The position numbers were made by a program, and so were the translations under genes. DNA of 64,000 bases from Halodesulfovibrio sp. (lineage in GTDB: Bacteria; Desulfobacterota; Desulfovibrionia; Desulfovibrionales; Desulfovibrionaceae): the NCBI RefSeq assembly GCF_015482765.1, contig NZ_JADMLB010000043.1:62001-126000 (forward strand), read 5' to 3'. Of the stretch, positions 25,842 to 34,692 are shown piece by piece. Below the pieces are notes generated by a model. The model was not told where the DNA came from. It worked only from the letters and a program-made list of their open reading frames with translations, and made no database searches. Within the stretch, counting starts at the first letter, position 1. Every line of letters begins with the position of its first letter.

Positions 25842-26257
25842 TTTCTAGCCCCCGATGTTGTGGTTTGTAGACACTATTCTGTCACGCATTAGCAATGCAT
25901 TTTGTAATGCGTACGAAGTATACAAGAAATGTGTCGGCAAGTTGTTTTCGTGATCTTGTATAGGGATGAAGATCAGAGGAAAGTACAGATTTTTGAGCGC
26001 GTACTGTTGCCAGCAGCATGTGATTCGTTGGGCAAAAATCTTTTAACAACCTATAGTTATTATCGGATTTTTACGCTGCAACTTTAGCTGCAGTGCTTTT
26101 TGTATGCGAGATGTTCTTAGCCTTAAACTGTTGAATATATTTAATTAAAATGGAAAAAGAAGTGCTGGAACAAGAAGGGCGTGAAAATCTAATGTAAAAC
26201 CATACGTAAGAATGACAATGCGTTGAGCCTGAAACCATGTTCCGGAAGAGAAACCTC
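25842..26257. other. Divergent intergenic region between chemoreceptor and TetR-RND operon
   Basis: No gene is supported. ACGCATTA (25884-25891) and TAATGCGT (25905-25912) form an inverted repeat 43 bases before the chemoreceptor start. A CTGCA/TGCAG hairpin near 26080-26097 is followed by CTTTTTG on the plus strand, resembling a weak terminator with no gene in front of it. The efflux operon promoter begins at 26258. Confidence 0.5.
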
Positions 26258-26286
26258 TTGACGATTCAAACAGTGTTTGAAATAAA
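26258..26286 (+). promoter_or_regulatory. Promoter of the tetR-RND efflux operon
   Basis: TTGACG (26258-26263) and AATAAA (26281-26286) are separated by 17 bases, a normal sigma70 spacing. One operator palindrome fills the spacer and a second begins just downstream of the -10 box. Confidence 0.65.
26265..26281 (+). promoter_or_regulatory. TetR-type operator 1
   Basis: The palindrome TTCAAAC-AGT-GTTTGAA has perfect seven-base arms. It lies in the spacer between the -35 and -10 boxes, so repressor binding would exclude RNA polymerase. Confidence 0.8.
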
Positions 26287-26288
26287 GT

Positions 26289-26305
26289 TTCAAACGTTGT
26301 TTGAA
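26289..26305 (+). promoter_or_regulatory. TetR-type operator 2
   Basis: TTCAAAC-GTT-GTTTGAA has the same arms as operator 1, with its centre 24 bases downstream. It is 21 bases before the tetR start codon. Confidence 0.8.
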
Positions 26306-26326
26306 TTTGCCAGAGGTGAGGTGTGA

Positions 26327-27133
26327 ATGGATAAGAAGATACTTCCAGCAAGATTTAAAGAAATTGCCAAAAGCTATTATGAATCTCGGGATAAAGCAGT
26401 AGATGCATGGAATAAGGGGCGCGAAGAATCGCAATGTGCGTCTGACACCCGAAGTCATATTTTTAATACTGCCCGTACAGTATTTGCTCAGAAAGGGCAT
26501 GGAGCAACCGTACGCGAAATTTGCCACGCTGCGAATGCGAATGTCTCTGCTGTGAACTATCATTTTGGAAATAAGAACAGGCTGTTAGCTGCTGTTTTAG
26601 AAGAGTTTCTTGACGAGGTTCGGGACATATACCCGTTGCATGGTGGAGTTGATATTTCTGCCGAACCCGAAGAAAGATTGTTTGGTTTTACCTTGGCTAG
26701 CGTGAGCGGGATGCTTCTTGGTCATGGAGAAGAGTATTGGAGCCTTAATAGATTGCTCCTTGATGCTTTCATAAATGAGTTTGAAGAGTTCTTACATGTC
26801 TCAGAAAAGGATTGGCAGGAGCTTCGTGAATTTGCCATTCAGATTATAGACGACATGACAGATAACGCATGGGAACCTAAACAGCTAGACTCACTTGCCA
26901 GCGGCTATTTTTCGCAGCTGTTCTTTTACGCACTGCATATTGATGACTTGTTAATGGTACGAAATCAAAAGTACTTCACCGATGAACAAGTCTTCGGTAT
27001 TGCACAACATATTACTGCCTTCTCGATTGGAGGCATTAAGAATTATTCGGAGTTGATGGATGCAGAAATTGATTTTCCAAATTTGTGCGATGCTGATTGC
27101 TGCAAGCATGCTCGTAAGCCTGACGGCGTGTAG
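26327..27133 (+). CDS. TetR family repressor of the adjacent RND pump
   Basis: A 268-residue regulator. The TetR DNA-binding domain is at about residues 44-92 (HIFNTARTVFAQKGHGATVREI, split around REICHAANANVSAVNYHFGNK). A helical ligand-binding half follows. About 43 extra residues precede the HTH, which is longer than usual; the ATG is still the best start because GAGGTGAGGTG precedes it and no later start exists before the HTH. Two matched palindromes overlap its promoter, so it very likely represses itself and the pump. Its 3' end overlaps the membrane fusion gene by 74 bases. The inducing compound is unknown. Confidence 0.9.
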   Translation: MDKKILPARFKEIAKSYYESRDKAVDAWNKGREESQCASDTRSHIFNTARTVFAQKGHGATVREICHAANANVSAVNYHFGNKNRLLAAVLEEFLDEVRDIYPLHGGVDISAEPEERLFGFTLASVSGMLLGHGEEYWSLNRLLLDAFINEFEEFLHVSEKDWQELREFAIQIIDDMTDNAWEPKQLDSLASGYFSQLFFYALHIDDLLMVRNQKYFTDEQVFGIAQHITAFSIGGIKNYSELMDAEIDFPNLCDADCCKHARKPDGV

Positions 27134-28118
27134 CAACGGTGATGCAAGTGAAACCGCACAACATCTACCTGAAACCAAAGAATATGTTGTTAATGTAAAA
27201 GTAGAAAAACTGGAGCCTGCTGCAATTACAGATACTATCATGCTGCCGGGGGAAACCGAGGCAATGTATGATGTTGCATTGGCTGCAGAGCAGGAAGGAC
27301 TCATTGAGTGGGTCGGCGTAACAGAAGGTGATTCTGTAAAAGCGAATGGTCAGATTGTTCGAATTGACTTGAAGGCATTAAAAGCCGCGAAAGATCGTGC
27401 TGAAGCAAACTTACGTTTGAAAAAGCATCAGTTAAACCGCCGTAAAAAGTTGTACGAAGGGAATGTACTTTCCCGCGAAGAGCTTGAGCAGGCGGAAACA
27501 GAATACACCGTTGCAGAAACAAACTTGCGTGAAGCGGAAGTTAAATACGAGCACGGCATTGTTGTTTCTCCTGTTGCCGGAATGGTGAACGTTGTTCACG
27601 TAGATCCGGGGGAATACGTATCTAAGGGCACCCCTATTGCTACTGTCGTAAATGTTGATCGAATTAAAATTACCTTCAACGTTCCCGAAATGGATGTACG
27701 TTTTCTCTCAACGGGACAGACAGCACCGGTGAAATTTGACGCTTATCCAAATGAAAAATGGAGCGGCGTTGTGGATTTTGTTGCGTGGAAGGCTGATCCT
27801 GCCACACGTACTTTCCCTGTACGCATCATTGTGAAAAACACAGACGGTCGTATTCGCCCGGGCATGATTGCTCGTGCGAGTTTTGTACGTCGATCTCTTA
27901 ACGATATTGTTTCTGTTCCGCTGTTCTCAGTTATTGATAAGGGCGGCGAGCGCATAGCCTTTGTTGAAAAAGATGGTGTTGCAGAAGCACGAACAGTTAC
28001 TCTCGGTGTTATTGACGGAGACAGAGTACAGATTCTTGCCGGTCTGAATGTGGGCGAAAACCTCATTGTAGCAGGTCAGCGGGAAATTGAAGACGGCGTG
28101 AAGGTGGATGTTCGATGA
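27060..28118 (+). CDS. RND efflux periplasmic adaptor (membrane fusion) lipoprotein
   Basis: A 352-residue adaptor. A signal peptide with lipobox VSLTAC puts the lipid-anchored Cys at residue 24. A barrel-sandwich lipoyl half (MYDVALAAEQEGLIEWVGVT), a helical hairpin with coiled-coil (about residues 100-155) and the second lipoyl half (VVSPVAGMVNVVHVDPGEYV) follow, then the beta-barrel with FPVRIIVKNTDGRIRPGM. It bridges the inner-membrane pump and an outer-membrane channel. GGAG lies seven bases before the ATG. It starts inside tetR and ends in an ATGA overlap with the pump gene. No TolC-type gene is adjacent. Confidence 0.92.
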   Translation: MQKLIFQICAMLIAASMLVSLTACSNGDASETAQHLPETKEYVVNVKVEKLEPAAITDTIMLPGETEAMYDVALAAEQEGLIEWVGVTEGDSVKANGQIVRIDLKALKAAKDRAEANLRLKKHQLNRRKKLYEGNVLSREELEQAETEYTVAETNLREAEVKYEHGIVVSPVAGMVNVVHVDPGEYVSKGTPIATVVNVDRIKITFNVPEMDVRFLSTGQTAPVKFDAYPNEKWSGVVDFVAWKADPATRTFPVRIIVKNTDGRIRPGMIARASFVRRSLNDIVSVPLFSVIDKGGERIAFVEKDGVAEARTVTLGVIDGDRVQILAGLNVGENLIVAGQREIEDGVKVDVR

Positions 28119-31100
28119 TACTGAACCAAGTAGCGTTGAAAAGGCAGTCCGTTGTTTTCGTACTGCTCTGGCTGATTATTCTTGCCGGATTGAGCAGTTA
28201 TTTCTCCCTGCCGCGTGAGGCGGAACCGGATATCACTATTCCATATATTTTTGTGAACACTACATATGAGGGTGTTGCACCGGAAGATATGGAAAAGCTG
28301 ATTACGATTCCCCTTGAGCGAAAGTTGAAAGGGCTTTCTGATGTTGAGGAAATGAAATCAACATCAAACGATGGCTCCTCTGCAATTGCAATTAAGTTTT
28401 TACCCAGTGTAGACATTGATGATGCTCTTCAGAAAGTACGCGATAAGGTAGATCAGGCAAAAGGTGATTTACCGGGCGATCTGGAAGATGACCCGCTTGT
28501 TTCTGAAGCAAACTTTTCTGATTTACCGACAATGCAGGTTGTACTGTCTGGAGATTTCAGCCTTAAGCGTCTTAAAGTCTTTGCTGAAGACTTAGAAGAC
28601 AAATTGGAATCTGTTCCGGGAGTACTGGACGCGCGACTCATCGGCGGACTTGAGCGTGAAATTCATGTTGAGTTCGATCTTGATCGTATTGGAGCGTACA
28701 ACGTTCCTTTCAGCGCATTGGTAAACTCTGTTGAAAAGGGGAACGTGAACATGCCGGGTGGCTCCATGAATATTGGAGATGCCCGTTATCAGGTTCGTGT
28801 TCCGGAGGACTTCCAGTCTCCTTCAGAAATTAATAATATTGTAGCTTTTGTTCGAGACGGTAAACCTGTTTACCTGCGTGATATTGCAGCAATTCGTGAC
28901 CATTACAAAGATCCGGTTACCCGAAGCCGCATGAACGGACAGAATGCTGTTACACTTCAGATCATTAAGCGAAGTGGCGAGAACATCGTTGAAGTGAATA
29001 AAGGTGTTACCGTTGCTCTAGAGGAAGCAAAGAAATTTCTTCCACCAACCCTGAAGCTGGATGTTGTAGGCGACAGGGCGGAAGATGTTCGGATGATGGT
29101 ATCTGATTTGGAGAACAACATTCTTACCGGCCTTGTGCTGGTGCTGGGGGTTGTATTCTTCTTTATCGGTGGACGTTCTGCGTTCTTTGTTTCCATCGCA
29201 ATTCCGCTTTCTATGCTTATTACCTTTGTGCTGTTGCGTATGCTGGGGATCACACTCAACATGGTTGTGCTGTTTTCTCTGATTCTTGCGCTCGGTATGC
29301 TTGTAGATAACGGCATTGTTATTGTTGAAAATATTTACAGACATATGCAGGAAGGCAAAGGGCGTTTTCAAGCTGCAATGGATGGAACAAACGAGGTTGC
29401 ATGGCCGGTAATTACATCTACATTGACCACTGTAGGTGCGTTTTTCCCGATGATTTTCTGGCCGGGCATTATGGGCGAATTTATGTCCTACCTGCCTCGT
29501 ACAGTAATCCTTGCACTGTTTGGCTCCCTCTTTGTTGCGCTTGTTATCAACCCTGTTTTTTCAGCACGATACCAAACTGCGACACCTCCGAAATTTGCAG
29601 ATAACGGAACAGAAAAGATAACAGGCGGACGCCGTATCTATCTTGGAATGCTCGAGTGGGCGCTGGATCATCGCTTCATTGTTTTGCTCGTGTCCGTTGT
29701 TCTGTTTTTTACTTCGATTGTAGCGTTTGGAATGTTCGGCAAAGGGGTTGAATTTTTCCCTTCTGCAGAACCAAAGCGTGCCAATGTGAATATTAAGGCG
29801 CCGGTAGGTACAAACCTTGACGCTACTGACCGCTTTATGCGTGTTGTTGAGCGTGTCGGCGAAGAATATAAAGATGTCCGGTTTGTTATTGCCAACACCG
29901 GTTCCGGCTCTGGCGGTTCGTTTGGCGGTGGCGGTACTGGTACCCATCTTGGTGCTGTAACGCTTGATTTTAAGCCGATTGCCGAGCGTGAAGTGAGCTC
30001 CTCAAGCATTATTAATGAAGTGCGTGAGCGTTTGACCGCGATGATTACCGGTGCTGAAGTTCGTGCTGAGGAAGAGAAGGGCGGCCCTCCGACCGGCTCT
30101 CCGGTAAACCTTGAGATTTATGGCAAGGATATGCGCGAACTCGGAAGTATTGTTGAGCAGATTCGTGCAATTATGCGCGATATCCCGGGGCCTGTTGATG
30201 TTAAGGACGACTTTGTTTCCGGTAAGCCGGAAGTACAGATTCGTGTTGATAAAGAACGTGCTGCGCTGCTGGGACTTGATACATATACGATTGCTTACAC
30301 AATTAAAGCTGCAATTAACGGCGTAAAAGTCGGCGTGTTCCGTGAAGGGAAAGATGAATACGATATTCTGACTAAACTTCCGGAAGGAGAGCGTAAATCT
30401 ATTAAGTCGTTGCGCCGTATTACAGTCTCAGGCCCTGATGGTGAAGCTATTCCGCTGACTTCTGTAGCGTCTGTAAAACTTGCATCCGGTCTTGGTGCTA
30501 TTAACCATAAAGACCAGAAGCGTGTTGTTACAGTTTCTTCAAACGTAGAAGGAAGACTTGCTAACGATGTTATTCGGGATCTGGATATTCGCCTGAAGCA
30601 AATGAGCTGGCCGCGAGGATATTCCTATACCTTTACCGGTGAGCAGGAAGAACAGCGTAAGGCACAAGCTTTCCTGACAGAAGCGTTTGTGGCAACAATC
30701 TTCCTTATCTTCCTCGTGCTTGTGGCTCAGTTTAACTCTATGGCAACACCGTTTATTATTCTTACATCTGTGTTGCTGTCCCTTATCGGCGTGTTTGGTG
30801 GCCTGCTCATATGCGGAATGCCTTTCGGCGTGGTTATGACAGGGGTTGGGGTAATTTCACTTGCAGGTGTTGTTGTTAACAACGCAATTGTTCTTATTGA
30901 TTACTTCGAACAGTTGCGGGCAAGAGGAATGAAAACACGTGAAGCATTGATCAAAGCCGGTTTGACTCGTTTCCGTCCGGTATTGCTTACTGCGATTACA
31001 ACAATTTTAGGATTGTTGCCTATGGCAGTAGGTGTAAGTTTTGACTTCTTCACGTTTACGTTTATCACGAAGTCTGACTCCACAGAGTGGTGGAGCCCTA

Positions 31101-31315
31101 TGGCTGTAGCCGTAATCTTCGGTTTGTTTGTAGCAACAATGTTAACCTTGCTTGTTGTTCCTGTGCTTTGTTCTCTGAAAGATGGTGCTAAAGCACGCTG
31201 GGAACGTATGACCAAAAAGAATGTACAGGATGACGTTGAAGCAGTAATTCAAGAATCCATTACGGAAAGCGAAAAGCGTAAAGGTGCAGGTTCTGCCCCT
31301 GGAGACGCAGCATAA
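28115..31315 (+). CDS. RND family multidrug efflux permease (AcrB/HAE1 type)
   Basis: A 1066-residue inner-membrane pump with the AcrB layout: TM1 near residue 12, a large porter loop, TM2-6 (about 340-490), TM7 near 540, a second loop and TM8-12 (about 870-1030). Motifs include GVAPEDMEKLITIPLE and LGMLVDNGIVIVENIYRH in TM4. The second aspartate of the AcrB TM4 pair is Asn here, and the TM10 lysine position reads VVVNNAIVLID, so the proton relay differs from AcrB as in some other HAE1 pumps. A Gly-Ser-rich loop (TGSGSGGSFGGGGTG) lies near residue 600. It is coupled to the adaptor by ATGA. Confidence 0.93.
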   Translation: MILNQVALKRQSVVFVLLWLIILAGLSSYFSLPREAEPDITIPYIFVNTTYEGVAPEDMEKLITIPLERKLKGLSDVEEMKSTSNDGSSAIAIKFLPSVDIDDALQKVRDKVDQAKGDLPGDLEDDPLVSEANFSDLPTMQVVLSGDFSLKRLKVFAEDLEDKLESVPGVLDARLIGGLEREIHVEFDLDRIGAYNVPFSALVNSVEKGNVNMPGGSMNIGDARYQVRVPEDFQSPSEINNIVAFVRDGKPVYLRDIAAIRDHYKDPVTRSRMNGQNAVTLQIIKRSGENIVEVNKGVTVALEEAKKFLPPTLKLDVVGDRAEDVRMMVSDLENNILTGLVLVLGVVFFFIGGRSAFFVSIAIPLSMLITFVLLRMLGITLNMVVLFSLILALGMLVDNGIVIVENIYRHMQEGKGRFQAAMDGTNEVAWPVITSTLTTVGAFFPMIFWPGIMGEFMSYLPRTVILALFGSLFVALVINPVFSARYQTATPPKFADNGTEKITGGRRIYLGMLEWALDHRFIVLLVSVVLFFTSIVAFGMFGKGVEFFPSAEPKRANVNIKAPVGTNLDATDRFMRVVERVGEEYKDVRFVIANTGSGSGGSFGGGGTGTHLGAVTLDFKPIAEREVSSSSIINEVRERLTAMITGAEVRAEEEKGGPPTGSPVNLEIYGKDMRELGSIVEQIRAIMRDIPGPVDVKDDFVSGKPEVQIRVDKERAALLGLDTYTIAYTIKAAINGVKVGVFREGKDEYDILTKLPEGERKSIKSLRRITVSGPDGEAIPLTSVASVKLASGLGAINHKDQKRVVTVSSNVEGRLANDVIRDLDIRLKQMSWPRGYSYTFTGEQEEQRKAQAFLTEAFVATIFLIFLVLVAQFNSMATPFIILTSVLLSLIGVFGGLLICGMPFGVVMTGVGVISLAGVVVNNAIVLIDYFEQLRARGMKTREALIKAGLTRFRPVLLTAITTILGLLPMAVGVSFDFFTFTFITKSDSTEWWSPMAVAVIFGLFVATMLTLLVVPVLCSLKDGAKARWERMTKKNVQDDVEAVIQESITESEKRKGAGSAPGDAA

Positions 31316-31342
31316 GCCGCTACCCGTTATCCTGATATAATG

Positions 31343-31377
31343 AAGCCCCTGACAGACATCCTGTCAGGGGCTTTTTG
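31343..31377 (+). terminator. Rho-independent terminator of the RND operon
   Basis: AAGCCCCTGACAG and CTGTCAGGGGCTT arms with a five-base loop are followed by TTT. It lies 28 bases after the pump stop. Confidence 0.92.
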
Positions 31378-31407
31378 TTTTCAAAATAAGTTTGTTGCGC
31401 AGTATCG

Positions 31408-32796
31408 TTATGCAAGGTGGCAGGTGTTGAAGGCCTCATGGACTTCTTCTTCTGTCATAATGCCAAGTTTTACAGCTGCATCAACAACAGGAATACGTTC
31501 TTTAAGGGATAGTTTGGCAATGTCTGCTGCTTTTTCATATCCAATGATCGGAACAAGGGCTGTAGCCATAACAGAGCTTTGGTGAAGCAGTTCGTGGCAA
31601 CGGTCTTCATTGGCAGTGATGCCGTTTACACATTTGGTTGCAAGAGCATGCATAGCGTTGACAAGCATGTGTACAGATTGAAGTACATTTAAGATAATAA
31701 CCGGCTCCATAACATTGAGCTGTAGCTGTCCAGCCTCTGCTGCCATGGTGACAGTAACATCGTGCCCGATTACCTGATAGGCGACTTGGTTAACCACTTC
31801 CGGAATAACAGGGTTTACTTTTCCCGGCATAATGGAAGATCCGGCCTGCACAGGAGGAAGTGAAATTTCACCGAACCCAGCACAAGGGCCGCTGCTGAGA
31901 AGACGCAGGTCATTACAGATTTTCGAGAGTTTAACGCTTATTCTACGAAGTGTGCCGGAAAACGTAACAAAGGCTCCCATATCTGAGGAGGCTTCAATAA
32001 GGTTTGCAGCCGGAATAAGCTCATATCCTACAAGATCACTAAGGTGCCTGACTGCCTTGTATGAAAAGTGCGGAGGCGTGTTGATGCATGTCCCGATGGC
32101 TGTGCCGCCGAGGTTAATTTCTTTGAGGAGCTGTGAGAGCTGGTCAACACGTTCCACATCTTCTTCGATAGTGACAGCGTAAGCAGCAAATTCAGACCCC
32201 AGAGTGATAGGTACGGCATCTTGCAACTGTGTTCGGCCGACTTTGAGAATGGTGTTGAACGCTTCTGCACGTTCTTTAAATGCAGCACTCAGTTCGAGTT
32301 GCTGATCGGTAAGCTCTTTGCATTTGCTGAGAACCGCTATGCGCGCGCTTGTCGGGTAGACATCATTTGTGGATTGGGAGCAGTTAACATGATCGTTAGG
32401 GTGCAAATATTGGTATTCGCCTTTGCTGTACCCCATTTTTTCCAATGCAAGGTTTGCAATAACCTCGTTGGCATTCATGTTGGTTGATGTGCCTGCTCCG
32501 CCCTGCATCATATCAACAACGAACTGATCATGATGGTCGCCCTCTATGATGTCGTCACATGCCTCTATGATGGCATTTGCCTGAATGGCCGTGAGAAGCT
32601 TGCTTTCAAAGTTTGTAAGTGCACATGCTTTTTTCACACGTGCCAGAGAAACAACCAGTTCAGGGAAGTGGTGCAAGGGGATACCGGTGATGGTGAAGTT
32701 CTGGACGGCACGGGCTGTGTGAACTCCGTAGTAGGCGTCGACAGGAACTTGAAATTCGCCAAGTGAGTCATGTTCAATGCGGTATTGCTCGTTCAT
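31408..32796 (-). CDS. aspA: Aspartate ammonia-lyase
   Basis: A 462-residue fumarase/aspartase superfamily enzyme converting L-aspartate to fumarate and ammonia. The signature loop GSSIMPGKVNPVIPE is complete. The N-terminus (YRIEHDSLGEFQVPVDAYYG) and MMQGGAGTSTNMNANEVIAN are of the aspartase type. GGAGTCCCC precedes the ATG. It is a single-gene unit, convergent with the RND operon. In a sulfate reducer the fumarate made can enter the fumarate reductase or carbon pathways. Fumarase C is the only close alternative; the N-terminal signature favours aspartase. Confidence 0.93.
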   Translation of the reverse strand: MNEQYRIEHDSLGEFQVPVDAYYGVHTARAVQNFTITGIPLHHFPELVVSLARVKKACALTNFESKLLTAIQANAIIEACDDIIEGDHHDQFVVDMMQGGAGTSTNMNANEVIANLALEKMGYSKGEYQYLHPNDHVNCSQSTNDVYPTSARIAVLSKCKELTDQQLELSAAFKERAEAFNTILKVGRTQLQDAVPITLGSEFAAYAVTIEEDVERVDQLSQLLKEINLGGTAIGTCINTPPHFSYKAVRHLSDLVGYELIPAANLIEASSDMGAFVTFSGTLRRISVKLSKICNDLRLLSSGPCAGFGEISLPPVQAGSSIMPGKVNPVIPEVVNQVAYQVIGHDVTVTMAAEAGQLQLNVMEPVIILNVLQSVHMLVNAMHALATKCVNGITANEDRCHELLHQSSVMATALVPIIGYEKAADIAKLSLKERIPVVDAAVKLGIMTEEEVHEAFNTCHLA

Positions 32797-33001
32797 GGGG
32801 ACTCCGCAACGTAATGGCTGTTGATGAAATACGCATTCGATAACACCACATTGCTGGTTGAGGAATGCAAGTTGTGACTGTCGAATGGATATAAAACACT
32901 GACGTTAGGTGTAGTTAAACATGAAATGTTTTTAATCGCGAGTGTTATCTGGGAGGAGTTTTAAGGCAAAGGGGAGGCTGGGCTGGCAGGCATATAGGCA
33001 T

Positions 33002-33032
33002 AAAAAAAGGGTTGTATCTTACGATACAACCC
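33002..33032 (-). terminator. Rho-independent terminator of tRNA-Ser
   Basis: GGGTTGTATC and GATACAACCC form a perfect ten-base stem. On the minus strand it is followed by a run of seven T. It lies ten bases past the tRNA 3' end. Confidence 0.92.
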
Positions 33033-33042
33033 ATATTGACAG

Positions 33043-33136
33043 TGGCGATGAGGGAGAGATTCGAACTCTCGATACGCTTTCAAGGCGTATACTCCCTTAG
33101 CAGGGGAGCTCCTTCGGCCAGCTCGGACACCTCACC
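33043..33136 (-). tRNA. tRNA-Ser(GCU)
   Basis: On the minus strand the gene starts GGTGAGGTGTCCGAG and ends in CCTCATC, G73 and an encoded CCA. The seven-base acceptor stem closes with one G-U pair. The anticodon loop CTGCTAA places GCU as anticodon, reading AGC and AGU. A long variable arm (TATACGC...GCGTAT) is typical of serine tRNAs. The T loop is TTCGAAT. The total is 94 bases with CCA. Confidence 0.96.
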
Positions 33137-33183
33137 GTCGATTCTGGTCTTAACGAAGTGATTCCTCCGTTGCGACGAAAGAG

Positions 33184-33213
33184 TGTTTACAGAAAACGGG
33201 GGGTAACTGTCAA
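33184..33213 (-). promoter_or_regulatory. Promoter of tRNA-Ser
   Basis: On the minus strand TTGACA (33208-33213) and TAAACA (33184-33189) are 18 bases apart. A perfect nine-base AT-rich inverted repeat (33218-33240) lies just upstream and may act as an UP-like element or mark the end of argJ. Confidence 0.55.
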
Positions 33214-33277
33214 GCGCAATTTGAAAAATAATTTCAAATTATGCGGCGTTTTCTGCGCTCTTCAGCGGAAAGCATTG

Positions 33278-34456
33278 CTAACTGCGATAATCCGCGTTGA
33301 TATTAATATACTCATGAGTCAGGTCGGATGCGAAAAATTCAGCCTTACCTTCGCCGTTTCCTAAAACAATGTCGATGAGAATATCACGTTTCTCTAAATA
33401 CGGCTTGAGCAGGGTGTCGAAATCTGCATCTGTAGGCTGACCGTTTTTGAATAATTCAATTCCGCACATGGTGAGCTGAACATCATTTGCTTCAAAATCT
33501 GCACCGCTTCGACCGATGGCAGCAACGATTCGACCCCAGTTTGCATCTTTACCGTAGATGGCAGTTTTCACTAATGGAGAATGCCCGACTGTACGTGCAA
33601 CCTGATCGGCTTGTTCATCGTTTTTAGCGCCGGAAACCATGATCTGCATGACTTTAGTCGCGCCTTCGCCGTCTTGAACCAGCTGGTATGACAATTCGCG
33701 CATAATAGCTGTAACAGCTTGCTGGAACTCGGCTTCGGTTGCTTCATTGATTGTTGCGCCGCTGGCACCGTTTGCTAATGCCAGAACACAGTCGTTGGTA
33801 GAGGTGTCACCATCTACAGAGACGCAGTTGAAAGACCCGTCTACGGCGATTTTAACAATACGTTTCCATACAGCTGCATCAACGTGCGCATCTGTAATGA
33901 CAGTGCCGAGCATGGTTGCCATATTCGGGCAAATCATACCTGCACCTTTTGCCATACCTGCAATGGTAACAGTTTTTCCATCGACAGAAATGGAGCGGCT
34001 GGCTTTTTTAGGGAAGGTGTCTGTAGTCATAATGGCTTGCGCAAAGTCATCGCCTGTGTGGGTGCCCACAGCATCAGCAAGAATCGGCGCAGCCGCTTCC
34101 CATTTTTCCATATCAAATTGTAAGCCGATAACACCGGTAGATGCAGGAAGAATAGAGTCAGCAGAAAGCCCGAGGCGGGATGAAACCAACTCGAGTGTTC
34201 GTTTGCAGTTAGCCAGACCTTCTTCACCGGTGCACGCGTTGGCGCTGCCTGCATTGATCATAACGCCCTGAACATTTGTAGATGTTTCTACAAGTTCCTT
34301 TGCGACGACAACAGGAGCAGCCTGAAATTTATTAGTGGTAAATGTACCTGCAGCTACGCAAGGTGTTTCACTTACGATGAGTGCGAGGTCGAGTCTGCCA
34401 GAATACTTCAAATTCCCTTCAATGGCAGCGTATTTGTATCCTTTAGGAGTATCCAC
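33278..34456 (-). CDS. argJ: Glutamate N-acetyltransferase / amino-acid N-acetyltransferase
   Basis: A 392-residue ArgJ enzyme of arginine synthesis that transfers the acetyl group from N-acetylornithine to glutamate. The self-cleavage site is in KGAGMICPNMATMLG, where the threonine becomes the N-terminal nucleophile of the beta chain. PASTGVIG and GKDANWGRIVAAIGRSG are present. The frame starts with GTG (MDTPKGYKYAAIEGNLK); only a weak GAG lies upstream. No other arg genes are adjacent. A complete ArgJ implies the cyclic arginine pathway. Whether it is mono- or bifunctional cannot be decided from sequence. Confidence 0.95.
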   Translation of the reverse strand: MDTPKGYKYAAIEGNLKYSGRLDLALIVSETPCVAAGTFTTNKFQAAPVVVAKELVETSTNVQGVMINAGSANACTGEEGLANCKRTLELVSSRLGLSADSILPASTGVIGLQFDMEKWEAAAPILADAVGTHTGDDFAQAIMTTDTFPKKASRSISVDGKTVTIAGMAKGAGMICPNMATMLGTVITDAHVDAAVWKRIVKIAVDGSFNCVSVDGDTSTNDCVLALANGASGATINEATEAEFQQAVTAIMRELSYQLVQDGEGATKVMQIMVSGAKNDEQADQVARTVGHSPLVKTAIYGKDANWGRIVAAIGRSGADFEANDVQLTMCGIELFKNGQPTDADFDTLLKPYLEKRDILIDIVLGNGEGKAEFFASDLTHEYININADYRS

Positions 34457-34592
34457 AGCATTTCTCGTCTTTGTTACTGGTTATACGGTAAATTCATTAA
34501 TCAACACGACATAATTTGCGAGACTGCTCGGAAAGTCAATGCCAACTTTTATTGGTCTGACAGGGAGAGAGAGCGTAAAAAGGATAGCTAAT

Positions 34593-34623
34593 AAAAAACG
34601 GGTGGAGTTTGTAACTCCACCCG
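34593..34623 (-). terminator. Rho-independent terminator of secA
   Basis: GCGGGTGGAGTT and AACTCCACCCG arms form a strong stem, followed on the minus strand by a T-run. It lies 70 bases after the secA stop. Confidence 0.9.
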
Positions 34624-34692
34624 CTAGAAATGCATAAGGACGTTGTTTTTGTTTATGCTGCGTAGAGCAAAACATTCTCAACGTGTGCAGGG

